Shown here: piece after piece, positions 16,083-19,043 of the stretch
How positions within the stretch are numbered: position 1 is the stretch's first letter
Layout: every line of letters begins with the position of its first letter
Notes under the pieces: model-generated
Told to the model about the DNA's origin: nothing
The model's input: the letters and a program-made list of their open reading frames with translations, nothing else
Databases searched by the model: none
From: Chloroflexota bacterium
Lineage (GTDB): Bacteria > Chloroflexota > Anaerolineae > 4572-78
DNA length: 19,043 nt
Direction of reading: 5' to 3'
Assembly: GCA_024278725.1 (NCBI GenBank)
Contig: JAJRSQ010000047.1
Coordinates: forward strand, 1-19,043
Position numbers and translations under genes: made by a program

Positions 16083-16868
16083 ATGTCAGAAAATATTGAA
16101 CTCCCCCCCATCGCCGATGTGCCCACGCCCGACCACATTGAAGAGGATGACCACTGGTGGTTTGCCAGCCGAACGTTGGTCATCAACACTTTGATGCAAC
16201 AAGTTTTGCCCCGCACCGACGGGTTGAAATTGCTGGACATCGGTTGTGGCGCGGGAAATATGATTCACCATTTGAGCCGTTACGGGCAGGTCAAAGGGTT
16301 GGAAGTGGACGCGCGTCCGGTTCGGCAGGCGCGTTTGCGGGGGTATGATGTGGATTTGTTCGACGCGCAAGACCCCTTCCCGTTTGATGACGCATCCTTT
16401 GATGTCGCTTCGGCGTTGGATGTGATTGAGCACGTAGACGACGACTTGGCGGTGTTGAATGAAGCCTATCGCGTGCTGAAACCGGGCGGGCACATGGTCG
16501 TCACCGTTCCCGCGTTCATGTTCCTGTGGTCGCACAATGATGTCATCAACGCGCACAAACGCCGGTATACCGCCGGTGAGCTGGAAGCCCGGTTGAAAGA
16601 AGCCGGATTTTCCATCAAACGATTGAGCTACAATAACTTTTTCGTCTTTCCGCTGGCAGCGCCATTGATTATGTTGCGGCGCGGCAATGAGCCGGATTTG
16701 GCATCGCACCATTTGCAGGAAGATGAATATCAGGTGGAGATGGAACCCGCATCGCCATTGGTGAACACTGCGCTGACCGTGGTCGGCAAAGTGGAAGCCG
16801 GACTCATCAAAGCCATCAATCTCCCCTTTGGCACATCGCTCATCGCTATTGCTCAAAAACCGGCGTAA
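16083..16868 (+). CDS. Class I SAM-dependent methyltransferase
   Basis: A 261-residue Rossmann-fold methyltransferase of the Methyltransf_11 type. The SAM-binding motif I is LDIGCGAGN (51-59), followed by acidic GLEVD, then SALDVIEHVDDD (motif IV area) and LKPGGHMVVTVPA. An N-terminal HWWFASR segment (24-30) is found in many methyltransferases placed near sugar or lipid genes. The C-terminal part, with a hydrophobic NNFFVFPLAAPLIML, may touch a membrane or a hydrophobic substrate; this is inference. The ATG at 16083 has a GAGGT site at 16072-16076 and lies 15 bases after prs. It is the last plus-strand gene before the terminator. The substrate is unknown. Confidence 0.87.
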   Translation: MSENIELPPIADVPTPDHIEEDDHWWFASRTLVINTLMQQVLPRTDGLKLLDIGCGAGNMIHHLSRYGQVKGLEVDARPVRQARLRGYDVDLFDAQDPFPFDDASFDVASALDVIEHVDDDLAVLNEAYRVLKPGGHMVVTVPAFMFLWSHNDVINAHKRRYTAGELEARLKEAGFSIKRLSYNNFFVFPLAAPLIMLRRGNEPDLASHHLQEDEYQVEMEPASPLVNTALTVVGKVEAGLIKAINLPFGTSLIAIAQKPA

Positions 16869-16883
16869 CCTTCTTTCAAAAAG

Positions 16884-16916
16884 AAAGCCCATCCTCAAAA
16901 CCGGGATGGGCTTTTT
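16884..16916. terminator. Bidirectional intrinsic terminator between converging genes
   Basis: AAAGCCCATCC (16884-16894) and GGATGGGCTTT (16904-16914) form a perfect 11-bp stem with a 9-base loop. A T-run ends the plus-strand side at 16912-16916. On the minus strand the hairpin is followed by CTTTCTTTTTG. It lies 16 bases after the methyltransferase stop and just before the folC stop, so it can serve both transcription units. Confidence 0.9.
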
Positions 16917-16920
16917 CATT

Positions 16921-18261
16921 TTAAACCGGGTCGCCCGGCGGCAACGGTTCTCCCTGCCGCGCCAGCCATGCCACGCGCGCTTCGGCGGCGCAAAACAGCG
17001 ACCCCGCCACGCAGACCAAATCGCGGTCATCCATATTTTGCAGCGCCAGTTCCAGCGCGGCGGAAATTGTCTCCGCCGATTCAATCTCTGCGCCGAGCGT
17101 GTGCGCAGTTGCCGCCAGAACCGACGGGCGCGTCGCGCGGGGATGGTTCGCGCGGGTGGCAATCACCCGGCGAGCGCCTGGCAGAAGCTCCGCCAGCATG
17201 GCGCGGTAATCGTGGTCTCTGGACGCGCCAAACACCAAAATGATGTTCCTGCCGGGGAAATATTCCCGCAGCGTTTGACGCAACTTCTGCGCCGAATCGC
17301 CATTCATTGCGCTGTCAACCATCACCAGCGGGTCACGGCTCAGCACCTCCAACCGTCCATGCCACGCAACCGCCGCCAATCCCGCCGCCCGCGCCGATTC
17401 GGGCACGGTCATCCCCGAAACCGCTTCAAACCGGCGAATTGCCGTGAGCGCGGCGACGGCATTTTCCGCCTGATGCCGTCCCAGCAACGGCATGGCGTAA
17501 GTGTGCCCCGCCCAATACAGCGTTTGCCCGTGCAGCGAAACGCGCCCCACCCGCCACGGCTCGGCATCCCCGGCGACGGTCAGCTCCGCCCCGCGTTCCC
17601 GGCACACATCCTCAATAACCGTCATCGCTTCCGGAAACTGAATTGAACTGACCACTGCCCCGCCCTGCCGGATGATTCCCGCTTTTTCAAACGCAATGGA
17701 CGAGAGTGTATTCCCCAACAGATGGGTATGGTCATAGCTAATGGACGTTATCACCGAAATCACCGGCTCGGTGATGTTGGTGGCATCGAGCCGCCCGCCC
17801 AACCCCACTTCCAGCACCGCCACATCCACCGCTTCGGCGGCAAAGGTTTCAAACGCCAGCGCGGTCATCACTTCCCATGCCGTCAAGCCCAACACCGCAT
17901 CGGCATGGGGGCGGATGGCGTTGATGCGGGCGAGCACATCCGCTTCGGAAATCAACCGTCCATCCACGCGAATGCGTTCCCGAAATGAATGGAGATGCGG
18001 CGAGCTGTACAATCCGGTGCGATACCCCGCTTCCTGCAAAATACGGGCAATCATCGCCGCGGTAGAGCCTTTCCCCTTCGTGCCGGCAATCAGAATCACG
18101 GGGTATTTTCGGTGCGGATTGCCCATCCCCGCCATCAGCGCCTCAATCCGAGACAAATCCAACGTGGTCATATTGTATTTGGGCATTTGTTTGCGTTCAA
18201 AATTCGTGTGGCTGTAAATATAATTCAAAGCCTGCTTGTAGGTTGAAAATTGTTCCATCAT
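16921..18261 (-). CDS. folC: Folylpolyglutamate synthase / dihydrofolate synthase
   Basis: This cytosolic Mur-ligase-family enzyme adds glutamate to dihydropteroate and/or to folates using ATP. The protein is 446 residues, normal for FolC. It has the P-loop AGTKGKGST (59-67), SSPHLHSFRERI (86-97), EVGLGGRLDATN (151-162), the likely carbamylated Lys193 in FEKAGII, and GRHQAENA (261-268). The usual DxAHN motif of the C-terminal domain reads DSAMN (316-320), with Met in place of His. The start is an ATGATG at 18261 or 18258 overlapping the upstream stop. A GAGGG lies immediately before, so the second ATG may be the one used. The overlap implies co-translation with the upstream minus-strand gene. 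Confidence 0.93.
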   Translation of the reverse strand: MMEQFSTYKQALNYIYSHTNFERKQMPKYNMTTLDLSRIEALMAGMGNPHRKYPVILIAGTKGKGSTAAMIARILQEAGYRTGLYSSPHLHSFRERIRVDGRLISEADVLARINAIRPHADAVLGLTAWEVMTALAFETFAAEAVDVAVLEVGLGGRLDATNITEPVISVITSISYDHTHLLGNTLSSIAFEKAGIIRQGGAVVSSIQFPEAMTVIEDVCRERGAELTVAGDAEPWRVGRVSLHGQTLYWAGHTYAMPLLGRHQAENAVAALTAIRRFEAVSGMTVPESARAAGLAAVAWHGRLEVLSRDPLVMVDSAMNGDSAQKLRQTLREYFPGRNIILVFGASRDHDYRAMLAELLPGARRVIATRANHPRATRPSVLAATAHTLGAEIESAETISAALELALQNMDDRDLVCVAGSLFCAAEARVAWLARQGEPLPPGDPV

Positions 18262-19043
18262 CCCTCTTTTATGTCTGATAACACTTCAATAAACTGCCGC
18301 AATTCCGCAGTGTATCCATCCAGCAGATGTTGCGTCGAAGTGAGCGCCGCCGATGGATTATTGTTTTTTAAATGATGCCGCACCGGCGCGCGACCGTCCC
18401 GCAGTGAAACCACCACCCTGCCCTGCCCCACAAGGCTGATGCTCCATGCCAATTTTCTGCGGAAGCGCGTATCCCACCCGAAGATGATGCGGGTGATGGC
18501 GCGCATGGTGCGTCGTTCCCCCCACAGCCACAACAGCTCGTCACAGCGGCGCAGACTATCCACCCCCAACGGGCGGCGCGGCACATCTTTCAGCCCGTCT
18601 TCGGGTGATTTATGCGCCATCAAAAACGGAATCGCCGCCGATGACATCGAATATCTTCCTTCTGCCACCATGCGGAGCATCTGTATCCGCGCCAAAGCGA
18701 TGCGCAATTGCCGCAGAAACTCGGTCTGTTCTGTTTCGGATGGTGTCGCCGTCAAAAGCACCGAATATATCTTCGCTATCTTGGTTTCATCCCGGCGGAG
18801 CAAAAAAGGCGAAGGCACATCCCGCGGAGAAAACCCGACCCGCTCCGGAAAGACCAGCGTTTTCGGCAAAATTGTATCCCGCACCGATGCACCGTCGCCG
18901 GGTGGCGCATACCGATGCCAAAAAATCGAATGGAACAGCGCCAGCACATCCGACACCGTGGTCTCAATTCCGTGGCGCAGCAAGTTTTCGCGGGCAGATT
19001 GCACCTGCTCCAGCGCCAACGCATCGCCGAAACAGACCGTCGC
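18258..19043 (-). CDS. Protein of unknown function, partial (5' end outside window)
   Basis: The frame is open to the window edge, so the N-terminus is probably missing; 261 residues are visible. A TTG at 19019 could in principle be a start, but the frame upstream of it is still open and it has no clear ribosome site. I do not recognise the family. The product is a soluble-looking, largely helical, Arg-rich protein. It has a Pro- and acid-containing stretch (residues about 45-80), a helical segment rich in Leu, Arg and Ala (QLRIALARIQMLRMVAEGR), a Trp/Arg cluster (LLWLWGERRTMRAITRIIFGW) and a short beta-like GRVVVSLRDGR. No signal peptide or membrane helix is visible in this part. Its stop overlaps the folC start, so the two genes share an operon, which says little about its role. 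Confidence 0.75.
   Translation of the reverse strand, partial: ATVCFGDALALEQVQSARENLLRHGIETTVSDVLALFHSIFWHRYAPPGDGASVRDTILPKTLVFPERVGFSPRDVPSPFLLRRDETKIAKIYSVLLTATPSETEQTEFLRQLRIALARIQMLRMVAEGRYSMSSAAIPFLMAHKSPEDGLKDVPRRPLGVDSLRRCDELLWLWGERRTMRAITRIIFGWDTRFRRKLAWSISLVGQGRVVVSLRDGRAPVRHHLKNNNPSAALTSTQHLLDGYTAELRQFIEVLSDIKEG

Noticed and set aside
16086..17162. 358-codon minus-strand open frame across the methyltransferase gene and terminator
   Set aside because: It overlaps a confirmed methyltransferase, a strong terminator and the folC end; its composition is typical of a shadow frame.
16828..17646. 272-codon plus-strand open frame antisense to folC
   Set aside because: folC has intact family motifs along the whole stretch, and this frame has only low-complexity Arg/Pro/Gln-rich sequence.

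Overview
The window looks like chromosomal DNA of an environmental bacterium, most likely a Chloroflexota member (Anaerolineae-like). That placement is an inference. It rests on the moderately GC-rich composition, the long cytosolic GAF/PAS histidine kinases, the Thermus-like asparaginyl-tRNA synthetase, split-subunit acyl-CoA mutases with a separate MeaB GTPase, and short low-complexity intergenic repeats. No phage, plasmid, insertion-sequence, CRISPR, tRNA or rRNA signal was found. Coding density is very high, and all genes but two lie on the plus strand.

Layout. (1) 1-2430: the 3' end of lon and a complete asnS. The gaps on either side of asnS carry unusual short repeats. (2) 2523-4672: a methylmalonyl-CoA mutase large subunit and methylmalonyl-CoA epimerase, the usual propionyl-CoA to succinyl-CoA pair. 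(3) 4665-10649: a soluble signalling cassette whose first gene overlaps the epimerase gene. It holds a kinase with two complete histidine-kinase cores, a 1165-residue GAF/PAS hybrid kinase with its own receiver, and a stand-alone receiver protein. (4) 10650-13924: a clear promoter overlapping a long palindrome, then a second mutase large subunit, one B12-binding small subunit and a MeaB-type GTPase. (5) 13930-16868: histidine phosphatase, GNAT acetyltransferase, PRPP synthetase and SAM methyltransferase, probably driven by a promoter inside the 3' end of meaB. (6) 16884-16916: a bidirectional terminator between converging units, followed on the minus strand by folC and a partial gene of unknown function.

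Main reading. The two mutase large subunits are paralogues that differ at the two known substrate-selecting positions. The first has Tyr86/Arg204, the methylmalonyl-CoA mutase pair. The second has Phe88/Gln206, the isobutyryl-CoA mutase pair. Both lack a B12 domain and only one B12-binding subunit is present, so the two enzymes may share it and the MeaB chaperone. The sensory kinase cassette sits between the two mutase units and is translationally coupled to the epimerase. This suggests, but does not prove, signal-controlled short- and branched-chain acyl-CoA metabolism.
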